Part shown: in pieces, positions 40,391 through 49,163 of the stretch
Layout of the letters: each line of letters opens with the position of its first letter
How positions within the stretch are numbered: position 1 is the stretch's first letter
Assembly: GCF_001514215.1 (NCBI RefSeq)
Contig: NZ_KQ948851.1
Location: 185,166-249,165 of the forward strand
Source: Streptomyces bungoensis
Lineage (GTDB): Bacteria; Actinomycetota; Actinomycetes; Streptomycetales; Streptomycetaceae
Direction: 5' to 3'
Length of the DNA stretch: 64,000 nucleotides
Program-made: the position numbers and the translations under genes
Notes under the pieces: generated by a model
What the model was told of the DNA's origin: nothing
What the model saw: the letters and a program-made list of their open reading frames with translations, nothing else
Database searches by the model: none

Positions 40391-40490
40391 CCGCGAGGGG
40401 CGCGGTGGTTCCGCCGGACCGGTCCGTCAGGGCTGGTCAGGCGGCACCCCGCGCCCCTCGCGGCTGCCCGGCGCCCGAAAGGTGCCGGGC
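40391..40490 (+). terminator. double hairpin terminator after xylFGH
   Basis: CCGCGAGGGGCGCGG (40391-40405) pairs perfectly with CCGCGCCCCTCGCGG (40449-40463) across a 43-nt loop. A second stem, GCCCGGCGCC/GGTGCCGGGC (40466-40490), follows at once. Confidence 0.75.
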
Positions 40491-40573
40491 GCTGTCATGC
40501 GCGCCGAAGCCGGAACATTAGACTCGTCAGGCCCGGCAACAGCTCGATCAGCTCTACTGCAAGGAGGCACGTG

Positions 40574-42502
40574 GTGCCGCTGCTGACCCGCATCAGGGGA
40601 CCGCGCGATCTGGACCGGCTCAGCCTGGAGGAGCTCGACCAGCTGGCAGAGGAGATCCGGACCTTCCTCGTCGACGCGGTGTCCAAGACCGGCGGCCACC
40701 TCGGCCCGAACCTCGGTGTGGTGGAGCTGACCATCGCCCTGCACCGGGTCTTCGAGTCGCCGAAGGACAAGGTGCTGTGGGACACCGGCCACCAGTCCTA
40801 CGTGCACAAGCTGCTCACGGGCCGGCAGGACTTCTCCCGGCTGAAGATGAAGGGCGGCCTGTCGGGCTACCCCTCGCAGGCCGAGTCCGAGCACGACGTC
40901 ATCGAGAACAGCCACGCCTCCACCGTGCTGGGCTGGGCGGACGGCATCGCCAAGGCCAACCAGCTGCTGAAGCGGGACAGCCACGTCGTCGCCGTCATCG
41001 GCGACGGCGCGCTGACCGGCGGCATGGCCTGGGAGGCACTGAACAACATCGCCGAGGCCAAGGACCGCCCGCTGGTCATCGTCGTCAACGACAACGAGCG
41101 CTCCTACGCGCCGACCATCGGCGGCCTCGCCAACCACCTGGCGACCCTGCGCACGACCGACGGCTACGAGCGCTTCCTCACCCGCACCAAGGAGATCCTC
41201 GACCGGACCCCGGTCGTCGGCAAGCCGCTGTACGAGACGCTGCACGGCGCCAAGAAGGGCCTGAAGGACTTCATCGCGCCGCAGGGCATGTTCGAGGACC
41301 TGGGCCTGAAGTACGTCGGCCCGATCGACGGGCACGACATCGAGGCGCTGGAGTCGGCGCTGGCCCGGGCCAAACGGTTCGGCGGGCCGGTGATCGTGCA
41401 CTGCCTGACCGAGAAGGGCCGCGGCTACCAGCCCGCCCTCCAGGACGAGGCCGACCGCTTCCATGCCGTCGGCAAGATCCACCCCGACACGGGCCTGCCG
41501 ATCGCTTCCTCCGGCGCCGACTGGACCAGTGTCTTCGGCGACGAGATGGTCAAGCTGGGCGAGGAGCGCGAGGACGTCGTCGCCATCACGGCGGCCATGC
41601 TGCAGCCGGTCGGCCTGGACCGGTTCGCCAAGCGCTTCCCCGACCGCGTGTACGACGTCGGGATCGCCGAGCAGCACGGTGCCGTCTCGGCGGCCGGCCT
41701 GGCCCACGCCGGGGTCCACCCCGTCTTCGCCGTGTACGCCACCTTCCTCAACCGCGCCTTCGACCAGGTCCTGATGGACGTGGCCCTGCACAAGTGCGGC
41801 GTGACCTTCGTACTGGACCGCGCCGGCGTCACCGGCACCGACGGCGCCTCCCACAACGGCATGTGGGACATGTCGATCCTTCAGGTCGTGCCCGGGCTGC
41901 GGCTCGCCGCCCCGCGCGACGCCGACCAGGTGCGGGCCCAGCTGCGCGAGGCCGTCGCCGTCGAGGACGCGCCGACCGTGGTGCGCTTCTCCAAGGGCGC
42001 CGTCGGCCCCGCCGTACCGGCCGTGGGCCGTGTCGGCGGGATGGACGTGCTGCGCGAGCCGGGCACCGACCGGCCGGACGTGCTGCTGGTCTCCGTGGGC
42101 GCCCTCGCCCCGATGTGCCTGGAGATCGCGGGCCTGCTCGACCGGCAGGGAATCTCCACCACCGTCGTCGACCCCCGCTGGGTCAAGCCCGTCGACGAGG
42201 CCCTGGCCCCGCTCGCCGAGCGCCACCGGGTCGTCGTCACCGTCGAGGACAACTCGCGCGTCGGCGGCGTCGGCTCGGCCATCGCCCAGGCCCTGCGCGA
42301 CGCGGGCGTCGACGTGCCGCTGCGCGACTTCGGCATCCCGCCCCGCTTCCTCGACCACGCCTCGCGCGCCGAGGTGCTCGCCGAGATCGGCCTCACCGCG
42401 CCGGACATCGCCCGCCAGGTCACCGGGCTGGTCTCCAGGCTGGACGGCCGGTTCGACCGTACAGCCGAGGACGTGGACTCCGTGGAGCCCGCGCGCGACT
42501 AG
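40574..42502 (+). CDS. dxs: 1-deoxy-D-xylulose-5-phosphate synthase
   Basis: A 642-residue TPP enzyme, first step of the MEP isoprenoid pathway: pyruvate plus glyceraldehyde-3-phosphate to DXP. The TPP/magnesium motif is [16 protein letters not shown], the active-site glutamate lies in [13 protein letters not shown], and [15 protein letters not shown] is diagnostic for DXS. GTG 40574 (second of two adjacent GTGs) gives 6-nt spacing from AAGGAGG and the orthologue start PLLTRI. It stands as its own transcription unit between terminators. Confidence 0.97.
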   Translation: MPLLTRIRGPRDLDRLSLEELDQLAEEIRTFLVDAVSKTGGHLGPNLGVVELTIALHRVFESPKDKVLWDTGHQSYVHKLLTGRQDFSRLKMKGGLSGYPSQAESEHDVIENSHASTVLGWADGIAKANQLLKRDSHVVAVIGDGALTGGMAWEALNNIAEAKDRPLVIVVNDNERSYAPTIGGLANHLATLRTTDGYERFLTRTKEILDRTPVVGKPLYETLHGAKKGLKDFIAPQGMFEDLGLKYVGPIDGHDIEALESALARAKRFGGPVIVHCLTEKGRGYQPALQDEADRFHAVGKIHPDTGLPIASSGADWTSVFGDEMVKLGEEREDVVAITAAMLQPVGLDRFAKRFPDRVYDVGIAEQHGAVSAAGLAHAGVHPVFAVYATFLNRAFDQVLMDVALHKCGVTFVLDRAGVTGTDGASHNGMWDMSILQVVPGLRLAAPRDADQVRAQLREAVAVEDAPTVVRFSKGAVGPAVPAVGRVGGMDVLREPGTDRPDVLLVSVGALAPMCLEIAGLLDRQGISTTVVDPRWVKPVDEALAPLAERHRVVVTVEDNSRVGGVGSAIAQALRDAGVDVPLRDFGIPPRFLDHASRAEVLAEIGLTAPDIARQVTGLVSRLDGRFDRTAEDVDSVEPARD

Positions 42503-42517
42503 CGGAAAGCCGCCCCA

Positions 42518-42560
42518 CGGGCCGGTTCCCTCCCGTCCTCCGGGTGGCGGAACCGGCCCG
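42518..42560 (+). terminator. terminator after dxs
   Basis: CGGGCCGGTTCC and GGAACCGGCCCG are perfect 12-bp arms around a 19-nt loop, 15 nt past the stop codon. Confidence 0.85.
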
Positions 42561-42653
42561 ATTGCGTGAACCTGCCCTTGCCGGGCATACGCATCCCGGC
42601 CCTCTCGATCATGTCGAGCCATGTCGAGGACGACAAGCGTGGGAGGTAGGCAC

Positions 42654-44177
42654 GTGAGCAGCGCGCTCTTCCGGACGAAGAACGTCGAGCAGTCCATCCA
42701 GGACACCGAGGAACCCGAGCATGCGCTCAGAAAGTCCCTCTCCGCCCTCGATCTGACCGTCTTCGGCGTCGGTGTCATCATCGGCACCGGCATCTTCGTC
42801 CTCACCGGACAGGTGGCCAGGAACAACGCCGGTCCGGCGGTGGCCCTGGCCTTCGTGGTGGCCGGCGTGGTCTGCGCGCTGGCCGCCCTGTGCTACGCCG
42901 AGTTCGCCTCCACGGTCCCCGTCGCGGGCTCCGCGTACACCTTCTCGTACGCCTCCCTCGGGGAGCTGCCCGCCTGGATCATCGGCTGGGACCTCGTCCT
43001 CGAGTTCGCGCTGGGCACGGCGGTGGTGGCCGTCGGCTGGTCCGGCTACATCCGCTCCCTGCTCGACAACGCGGGCTGGCACCTGCCCGCCTACCTGGCC
43101 GGGCGGGACAACGCGAGCGGCTTCGGCTTCGACATCCTCGCGGCCGCCCTGGTGCTGGGGCTCACCGCCATCCTCGTCCTCGGCATGAAGCTCTCCGCCC
43201 GGATCACCTCGATCGTCGTCGCGATCAAGGTGGCCGTCGTCCTCGTCGTGATCATCGCCGGCGCGTTCTTCATCAAGGGCGGCAACTACCAGCCGTTCAT
43301 CCCCAAGCCGCAGTCGGTGGCGGCGGCGGGCAACCTCAAGGCCCCGCTGATCCAGCTGATGTTCGGCTGGGCACCGGCCAACTTCGGTGTCATGGGCATC
43401 TTCACCGCCGCCTCGGTGGTGTTCTTCGCGTTCATCGGCTTCGACATCGTGGCCACGGCCGCCGAGGAGACCCGCAATCCGCAGCGCGACATGCCCCGCG
43501 GCATCCTGGGCTCGCTGTTCATCTGCACCGTGCTGTACGTCGCCGTCTCCGTCGTGGTCACCGGCATGCAGAAGTACAGCCGGCTGTCCATCGAGGCCCC
43601 GCTCGCCGACGCGTTCAAGGCCACCGGCCACCCCGGGTACGCGGGCGTGATCAGCTTCGGCGCCGCCATCGGCCTGACCACCGTGTGCATGATCCTGCTG
43701 CTCGGCCAGACCCGGGTGTTCTTCGCGATGAGCCGCGACGGGCTGCTGCCGCGCTTCTTCTCCCGCGTCCACCCGCGGTTCAAGACCCCGCACCGGCCCA
43801 CCATCCTGCTCGGCGTGGTCATCGCGGTCGTCGCCGGCTTCACCAGCCTGAGCGAGCTGGCCGAACTGGTGAACATCGGCACCCTGTTCGCCTTCGTCGT
43901 CGTCGCGATCAGCGTGATCATCCTGCGCCGGACCCGCCCCGACCTGCCCCGCGCCTTCCGCACCCCCTTGGTCCCGGTCCTGCCCATCCTGTCGGTGTGC
44001 GCCTCGCTGTGGCTGATGCTCAACCTGCCCGCCGAGACCTGGCTCCGGTTCGCCATCTGGATGGTGATCGGCTTCCTGGTCTACTTCTTCTACGGCCGCA
44101 CCCACAGCCGTCTCGCCCAGCGGGCGACGGAGCCGGCGGGGGAGGTGCCGGGGCCGCAGTCCGGGAACGTCGCCTAG
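42654..44177 (+). CDS. cationic amino-acid transporter-type APC permease
   Basis: A 507-residue membrane protein with about 12 helices. The CAT-type opening is GVGVIIGTGIFVLTG at about 42-56, then AGSAYTFSYASLGE and FFAFIGFDIVATAAEETRNP. GTG 42654 follows GGGAGG by 7 nt; an in-frame ATG 11 codons upstream lacks a ribosome site. It probably takes up a basic or neutral amino acid by proton coupling. Monocistronic, next to a convergent NYN-domain gene. Confidence 0.9.
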   Translation: MSSALFRTKNVEQSIQDTEEPEHALRKSLSALDLTVFGVGVIIGTGIFVLTGQVARNNAGPAVALAFVVAGVVCALAALCYAEFASTVPVAGSAYTFSYASLGELPAWIIGWDLVLEFALGTAVVAVGWSGYIRSLLDNAGWHLPAYLAGRDNASGFGFDILAAALVLGLTAILVLGMKLSARITSIVVAIKVAVVLVVIIAGAFFIKGGNYQPFIPKPQSVAAAGNLKAPLIQLMFGWAPANFGVMGIFTAASVVFFAFIGFDIVATAAEETRNPQRDMPRGILGSLFICTVLYVAVSVVVTGMQKYSRLSIEAPLADAFKATGHPGYAGVISFGAAIGLTTVCMILLLGQTRVFFAMSRDGLLPRFFSRVHPRFKTPHRPTILLGVVIAVVAGFTSLSELAELVNIGTLFAFVVVAISVIILRRTRPDLPRAFRTPLVPVLPILSVCASLWLMLNLPAETWLRFAIWMVIGFLVYFFYGRTHSRLAQRATEPAGEVPGPQSGNVA

Positions 44178-44205
44178 GGCCTCCCGCTCCGGGCCTCCGC
44201 GCGGC

Positions 44206-44583
44206 TCAGTCGCGACCGCGGACCGCGCGGGGCCCGGTCACCTCGGCGCCCCGCTCGGTCACCCGGCGCCGCAGCTCGCGGTCCGCCGTGACGACCAGGA
44301 CGGCGCGGTCGCCGGCCCGCTCGACCAGCTCGACGACGCGGTCGTCGCCGCTGCCGGGCGCCGCCTCGACCCGTACTCCCGGCACCGGCTCCACACCACG
44401 CGCCGCGCCCTCGACCACGAGGACGATCTCGGCCGGTCCGGGCAGTCCGGGCACGCCGTCCGCCGCCAGCCGGTCCCGCAGCCGCTCGGCCGCGCCCCTG
44501 CGGTCCCGCCACCAGCCGTCGGGCACCGACCCGACGACGTTCGCGCCGTCGACGATCACGAGCAGGGCGGGTGTGTCGTCCAT
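44206..44583 (-). CDS. NYN-domain (PIN-like) putative ribonuclease
   Basis: A 125-residue protein with the NYN nuclease fold. Conserved acidic residues are in VIVDGANVVGS, in GSGDDRVVELVE and in VVTADRELRRRV, the last two being the usual metal-binding pattern. ATG 44583 gives the shortest product that keeps all motifs; a longer frame upstream is Arg-rich and unlikely. No strong ribosome site. RNA target unknown. Confidence 0.75.
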   Translation of the reverse strand: MDDTPALLVIVDGANVVGSVPDGWWRDRRGAAERLRDRLAADGVPGLPGPAEIVLVVEGAARGVEPVPGVRVEAAPGSGDDRVVELVERAGDRAVLVVTADRELRRRVTERGAEVTGPRAVRGRD

Positions 44584-44769
44584 GGGATCAGGTTCGCACG
44601 TCTCCCGGGTCCGTCGTGCCCTCCCGGGGCGGGCACGCGCACACGGCCGCCATGCGGTGTTCACCGGACGCTCGCCTATGATGAGCCAGCCCGGCAGCCC
44701 GTACACAGGTTCGGGCCGGGCGGATCAGCCGGGCCGGGGTCATGTCAGGGGAAGGGGACGGGTCAGCTC

Positions 44770-45891
44770 ATGCGGACCAGATCCGGGCGCGGCGCCGCCC
44801 GCGGCCGAGTGGATGCCGAAGCGCACCGCGTGGCCGAGGTGGGGCACACCGCGAAGGGCACCGTCGGCGGCCGCTGGCTCCTCCTCGGCAGGGACGGCAG
44901 GCTGACGGCGTACGCGCGCACCGGCGAGGGGCTGCTGCGCTGGACCGAGTCGCGGCGCGGCGGCCCGGAATGGACCGGACCCGACTTCTTCCCCGTGGCC
45001 GGCCTGACGCATCTGACGGTCGCTCAGGGAGCGGATACCTACGTCCACTTCCTGGGCCGGCGCGAGGTGCGCCGGGCGGACGGGCCGCCCGTCGTCGACA
45101 TCGTGCACGCGATCCAGTACCAGACCGGCCGTGCGGTCACGGAGTGGCGCTCGCTCGGCAACGCGCACAAGGACCGTGAGAAGGCGGCCCGCTTCGGCGT
45201 TCCCGTCGCCGCGGTCAGCGGTTCGGGCCGGGTGCACGTCTTCACGCGCAACGCGGGCGGTGGCGTCATGCTGCGCCGGGAGGGTTCCACCGGGAAGTGG
45301 GAGCCGTGGCAGGACCTCAAGGGCAGCGGAGTGCGGGACGGGATCGCCGCCGTCGCCCACCCCTCCGGGTGTATCGAGGTCCTGGCCGCCGGCGAGACGA
45401 CCGCCATGCGATGGCGGCAGGGTGAGGCCGACGGCGACTTCCGGCAGCAGCCGAACATCCCCGTGCGAGTGGTGCCGGGCACGGCGTCGGCCCTGCCGAG
45501 CGGTCCGGAGCGGGCGACGTTCTACTGGGCCGATCCGGATGTCGGCGGCCTGGTCGCGCACCGGCCGGGGCAGTGGGCGATCCCGCTCGGCGGTGTCCCG
45601 GACGGGGAGCCCGTCGCCGTGCTGCGCGCGGGGCTGGACGGCTACGACTGCACGGTGCTGGCGCACCGGGACGTCGACGGGCAGGTCATGCTGGCCGTCT
45701 GCGGCACCGAGAACGAACAGGCCGGGCTGTGGTGGGCGCCGACGGGCGAACGCTCTCTGGGCGCACCGGCGTTGGCGCTGGACGGCCACGGGCGTGTGGC
45801 GCTCGCCGTCATCGACCCGGCCGGGATGCTGTGCGTCGCCCGTCAGACCGACGAGCCGGGCCTGTCCCTGACCCCGTGGGCGCGCGTCTGA
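44770..45891 (+). CDS. hypothetical protein, possible beta-propeller
   Basis: A 373-residue soluble protein with no signal peptide. Repeating short blocks of the W-x-P-W/L-x-G kind occur: FTRNAGGGVMLR, then KWEPWQDLKG; and DVDGQVMLAVCG, then LWWAP. This pattern suggests a PLL/tachylectin-like propeller that binds sugars, but it is my reading of the repeats and not a family match. ATG 44770; a TATGAT (44677-44682) upstream may be its -10. It converges on the LCP gene. The nearby glycopolymer locus makes a sugar-related role attractive but unproven. Confidence 0.6.
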   Translation: MRTRSGRGAARGRVDAEAHRVAEVGHTAKGTVGGRWLLLGRDGRLTAYARTGEGLLRWTESRRGGPEWTGPDFFPVAGLTHLTVAQGADTYVHFLGRREVRRADGPPVVDIVHAIQYQTGRAVTEWRSLGNAHKDREKAARFGVPVAAVSGSGRVHVFTRNAGGGVMLRREGSTGKWEPWQDLKGSGVRDGIAAVAHPSGCIEVLAAGETTAMRWRQGEADGDFRQQPNIPVRVVPGTASALPSGPERATFYWADPDVGGLVAHRPGQWAIPLGGVPDGEPVAVLRAGLDGYDCTVLAHRDVDGQVMLAVCGTENEQAGLWWAPTGERSLGAPALALDGHGRVALAVIDPAGMLCVARQTDEPGLSLTPWARV

Positions 45892-45954
45892 CGGTGCGGT
45901 GCCGGGAGGCACGGACGCGGGTGTGTCGTACCCCGGCGCCGTGCCGCCCGTCCT

Positions 45955-47058
45955 TCAGGAACTCTGGCCGCCCTTGGCCGGCGACTTCTTCGCCGACTCG
46001 GGGATGGCGGAGTCGGTGCGGATCGCCTTCCACAGCCGCGTCGCCTGGGGCTCCGCCGCGACCACGCGGTTGGGGTCGACCTTGTCGTACGCCACGGGCA
46101 GCATGATCGTCTCCATGGTGGAGGGATCGATCCCGTTCAGACTGCGCCCGAAATCCGCCAGCTTGGTGAGCGAGGCGAGGTCGGAGTCGGTGGTGAGGGC
46201 CGCGGTGAGCTTGTCGGCGATCTTGAAGGACTTGGCCGGGCTGCCCAGCAGGTCCTGCTTCTTGATCTCGCTCAGCAGGTCCAGCATGAACTGCTGCTGC
46301 AGGCCGATGCGCCCGAGGTCGCTGCCGTCGCCGATGCCGTGCCGGGTGCGGACGAACTGCAGCGACTGCGTGCCGTCGAGCCGGTGGGTGCCGGCGGACA
46401 GGTCCAGTCCGCTGGACCGGTCGTGGATGTCCTGCGGCACGTGGACCTCGACCCCGCCTATGGCGTCCACCAGTTCCTTGAAACCGGCGAAGTCTATTTC
46501 GACGTAGTGGTCCATCCGGACGCCGGAGATCTGCTCGACCGTCTTCACCACGCACGCCGGACCGACCTGCGAGTAGATGGAGTTGAACATCACGCGCTTC
46601 GCCGAGGGCACGGTGGTGCCGTCGGACTTGGCGCACCCTGGCCGGGTGACCAGCGTGTCGCGGGGGATGCTGATGGCGACGGCCTTGGTGCGGCCCTCCG
46701 GTATGTGCATCACCAGCGCGGTGTCGGAGCGGGCGCCGGAGACGTGCCCGGTGTTCAGTGCCGCGTTGGCCCCGGCCCTGGAGTCGGAGCCGAGGATCAG
46801 GATGTTCTGACCGGAGGTCGGCAGTCTCTGGGGCCGGTCGTCGCCGATCGCCGTGTCGATGTCGACGCCCTTGATGTTGCCGTCGAGGTCGCTGTACAGC
46901 CAGTAGCCGACACCGCCGGCGGCCAGCACCACCACGAGGGCGCCGAGGGCGACCCAGCGCCAGATCCGGCGTCCGCGGCCGCGCGGGGTGGCCGCCCGGC
47001 CGCCCGTCGTCTTGCGCCTCGATCTGCGGGGGCCCGTGTCCGTGGGCGCATGCGTCAT
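45955..47058 (-). CDS. LytR-CpsA-Psr (LCP) glycopolymer ligase
   Basis: A 367-residue membrane-anchored protein: basic cytosolic tail, one TM helix (about 35-55), then the extracellular LCP domain. Family marks are NILILGSDSRAG, ARSDTALVMHI, AISIPRDTLV and QFVRTRHGIGDGSDLGRI, which hold the arginine and aspartate residues that bind the polyprenyl pyrophosphate. LCP enzymes transfer teichoic acids, arabinogalactan or capsule from the lipid carrier to peptidoglycan. ATG 47058 follows GAGAGGAC. It is divergent from the Stealth operon, 461 bp away, which suggests it attaches that operon's product. Confidence 0.93.
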   Translation of the reverse strand: MTHAPTDTGPRRSRRKTTGGRAATPRGRGRRIWRWVALGALVVVLAAGGVGYWLYSDLDGNIKGVDIDTAIGDDRPQRLPTSGQNILILGSDSRAGANAALNTGHVSGARSDTALVMHIPEGRTKAVAISIPRDTLVTRPGCAKSDGTTVPSAKRVMFNSIYSQVGPACVVKTVEQISGVRMDHYVEIDFAGFKELVDAIGGVEVHVPQDIHDRSSGLDLSAGTHRLDGTQSLQFVRTRHGIGDGSDLGRIGLQQQFMLDLLSEIKKQDLLGSPAKSFKIADKLTAALTTDSDLASLTKLADFGRSLNGIDPSTMETIMLPVAYDKVDPNRVVAAEPQATRLWKAIRTDSAIPESAKKSPAKGGQSS

Positions 47059-47519
47059 GCCTCAGTCCTCTCTCACTCGTGGCTCGATGCCTTGAACCGT
47101 TGCGTGGTGCAGGGCACGAGTGGGGGGAGGAACCGGGCCCGCGCGGCGCCTGAGGGCGCCGTGGTGTGCTCGAACTATAGACCGACTTCCGGGCACGGCA
47201 CGGCGAACCCACGTCTTACCCGCTTACCTCTTCCTCACTGGCCGTTCACCTGCGCATCGGCGAAATGCTCGACTTTGCCCGTTGTGTCGGACAGGTTGAC
47301 AGGAGTGTGGGCCCTGATGATGATGTAGATGGCATGTGAAGGTTAAATTATCGTGTGAGTAGCGTGGCTCCATAGCCAACGCGTGGTGGTGCGGTCGCGG
47401 TTCGAGCCCGGGGGGGCACGAGGGCGCGCGGCCGTGAGTGCCCATCGGCTTCTGGCCGGTGGGAAACGAGGGAGGGTGGCTGGCGATGCTGCGTGCGTCT
47501 GCCCGGGAAGGGTGGCGGC
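47059..47519. promoter_or_regulatory. divergent promoter region between LCP and the Stealth operon
   Basis: No gene is seen in these 461 bp. It includes a low-GC patch (about 47310-47370; GGTTAAATTATCG). A TTGACA (47296-47301) reads toward the Stealth operon, with AT-rich sequence beyond it. A TATAGT-like -10 on the minus strand at about 47174-47179 could serve LCP. Exact promoters are uncertain. Confidence 0.45.
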
Positions 47520-49148
47520 GTGACGGCCGTATCTGATCATGCGGTCGGCCGGATTCCGGATGCGGCCACTCACTTCGCACGGGAGCGCCCCGCGCCGCGG
47601 AGCGCCGCGGACACCGGCCCGACGACGTTCTCGGCGGAGCACGGCGACGTCTACGTCGAGCCGGGACTCACGCCCCTCGCGGCCCGGGAGGCCAATCGCT
47701 CCGCGCTGTCCGCGCTGCTCGACGCCGTCGGCGTACCGCACTTCGCCGTCCGCGGCACGGCCGACCACGGCACCGTGATCGCCGTCGCCGAGGAGGACCG
47801 GGAGCGGGTGCTCTCCGTGGTGTTCCGCGGGCTGAGCCAGTTCCCCGGCCACCTGAGCGTGGTGGACCCGGACGCGCCGCGGCCGGCCAAGCCCGTCTCC
47901 TCGCGCGACCCCAGAGCCTGGCGGGACGCACCCGGCGCACGGATCCTGCAGGTCAGCTGGTACCGCACCGATCCCGGCCGGCACCTGCTGCTCGGGCACG
48001 AGTACGGCTGCGCGATCGAGTTCTGGCAGCGGCACGGCACCCACCTGGTCGCCCCGCGAGCCAACCGCGCCACCTGGGCCGTCGCCGCCGAGGGGCCGAA
48101 CGTGCTGGGCGCCGGACGGCTGTTCAGCCGTTTCGTCTCCGACTGGACCCCGGCCCCGCTGGCGCCGGCGCTGGCCACCCGCCCCGAGTTCCTCGTCAAC
48201 TGCGCCGACGACATCGCGTTCCCCGTCGACGCCGTCTACACCTGGGTCGACGGCAACGACCCGGTCTGGCAGGAGCGCAAGGCCCAGGCGAAGGGCGAGG
48301 TCTACCACGCCGAGTCGGCCAGCGACGCCCGCTTCATCAGCAGGGACGAACTGCGCTACTCGGTGCGCTCGCTGCACCTGTTCGCCCCCTGGATCCGCAA
48401 CGTCTACATCGTCACCGACGACCAGGTGCCGGACTGGCTGTGCGAAGGCCTGCCCGGGCTGCGCATCGCGACGCACCGGGAGATCTTCCGCGACCCGGCG
48501 GACCTGCCGGTGTTCAACTCGCACGCCATCGAGAGCCAGTTGCACCGGATCGAGGGCCTGGCCGAACACTTCCTGTACTTCAACGACGACATGTTCATCG
48601 GCCGCCCGGTGAGCCCGCACGCCTTCTTCACCCCCACCGGCACCGCGCGCTACTTCCCGTCCCGCAACCGCATCCCGCAGGGCCCCGTGGCGCCGACCGA
48701 CACCCCGGTCGACGCGGCGTGCAAGAACAACCGCGCCCTCCTGAAGGAACGGTTCGGCAGGGTGATCACCCAGCCCATGGAACACATTCCCTACGCACTG
48801 CGCCGCTCGGCGATGGAGGAGGCCGAGCGCGACTTCCCCGAGGCCTGGGCCCGCACCTCGGCCAGCAGGTTCCGGGCGATGACCGACCTGTCGCCGACCT
48901 CGTCCCTCGCCCTGTACTACGCGGCGCTGACGGGCCGGGCGCAGCCGGGTTCGATGCCCTTCACCTACCTCCAGCTCGCCGTGCCCGACCTCGCCGAACG
49001 GCTGCAGCGCCTGCTGGACTCCCGGGACCAGGACACCTTCTGCCTCAACGACGCCTTCTCGACCCCGGAGGACATCGAGGCCCAGCAGGAGCTGCTGGAC
49101 GGCTTCCTCAACTCCTATTTCCCCACTCCCAGTCCGTACGAGCGATGA
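47520..49148 (+). CDS. Stealth-family sugar phosphotransferase
   Basis: A 542-residue cytosolic enzyme of the Stealth family, which transfers sugar-1-phosphate units to build phosphodiester-linked polysaccharides such as meningococcal-type capsules and mycobacterial-type polymers. All four conserved regions are present: CR1 YTWVDGNDPVW (Asp244), CR2 RDELRYSVRSL with NVYIVTD, CR3 NSHAIESQLHRIEGLAEHFL with NDD at 355-357, and CR4 FCLNDAFS (Asn510-Asp511). About 230 residues precede CR1 and include a EYGCAIEFWQ block shared with both paralogues downstream. GTG 47520 follows AAGGGTGG. First gene of the operon, 15 nt before the next. Confidence 0.93.
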   Translation: MTAVSDHAVGRIPDAATHFARERPAPRSAADTGPTTFSAEHGDVYVEPGLTPLAAREANRSALSALLDAVGVPHFAVRGTADHGTVIAVAEEDRERVLSVVFRGLSQFPGHLSVVDPDAPRPAKPVSSRDPRAWRDAPGARILQVSWYRTDPGRHLLLGHEYGCAIEFWQRHGTHLVAPRANRATWAVAAEGPNVLGAGRLFSRFVSDWTPAPLAPALATRPEFLVNCADDIAFPVDAVYTWVDGNDPVWQERKAQAKGEVYHAESASDARFISRDELRYSVRSLHLFAPWIRNVYIVTDDQVPDWLCEGLPGLRIATHREIFRDPADLPVFNSHAIESQLHRIEGLAEHFLYFNDDMFIGRPVSPHAFFTPTGTARYFPSRNRIPQGPVAPTDTPVDAACKNNRALLKERFGRVITQPMEHIPYALRRSAMEEAERDFPEAWARTSASRFRAMTDLSPTSSLALYYAALTGRAQPGSMPFTYLQLAVPDLAERLQRLLDSRDQDTFCLNDAFSTPEDIEAQQELLDGFLNSYFPTPSPYER

Positions 49149-49163
49149 AGCGGAGTTCATGAC

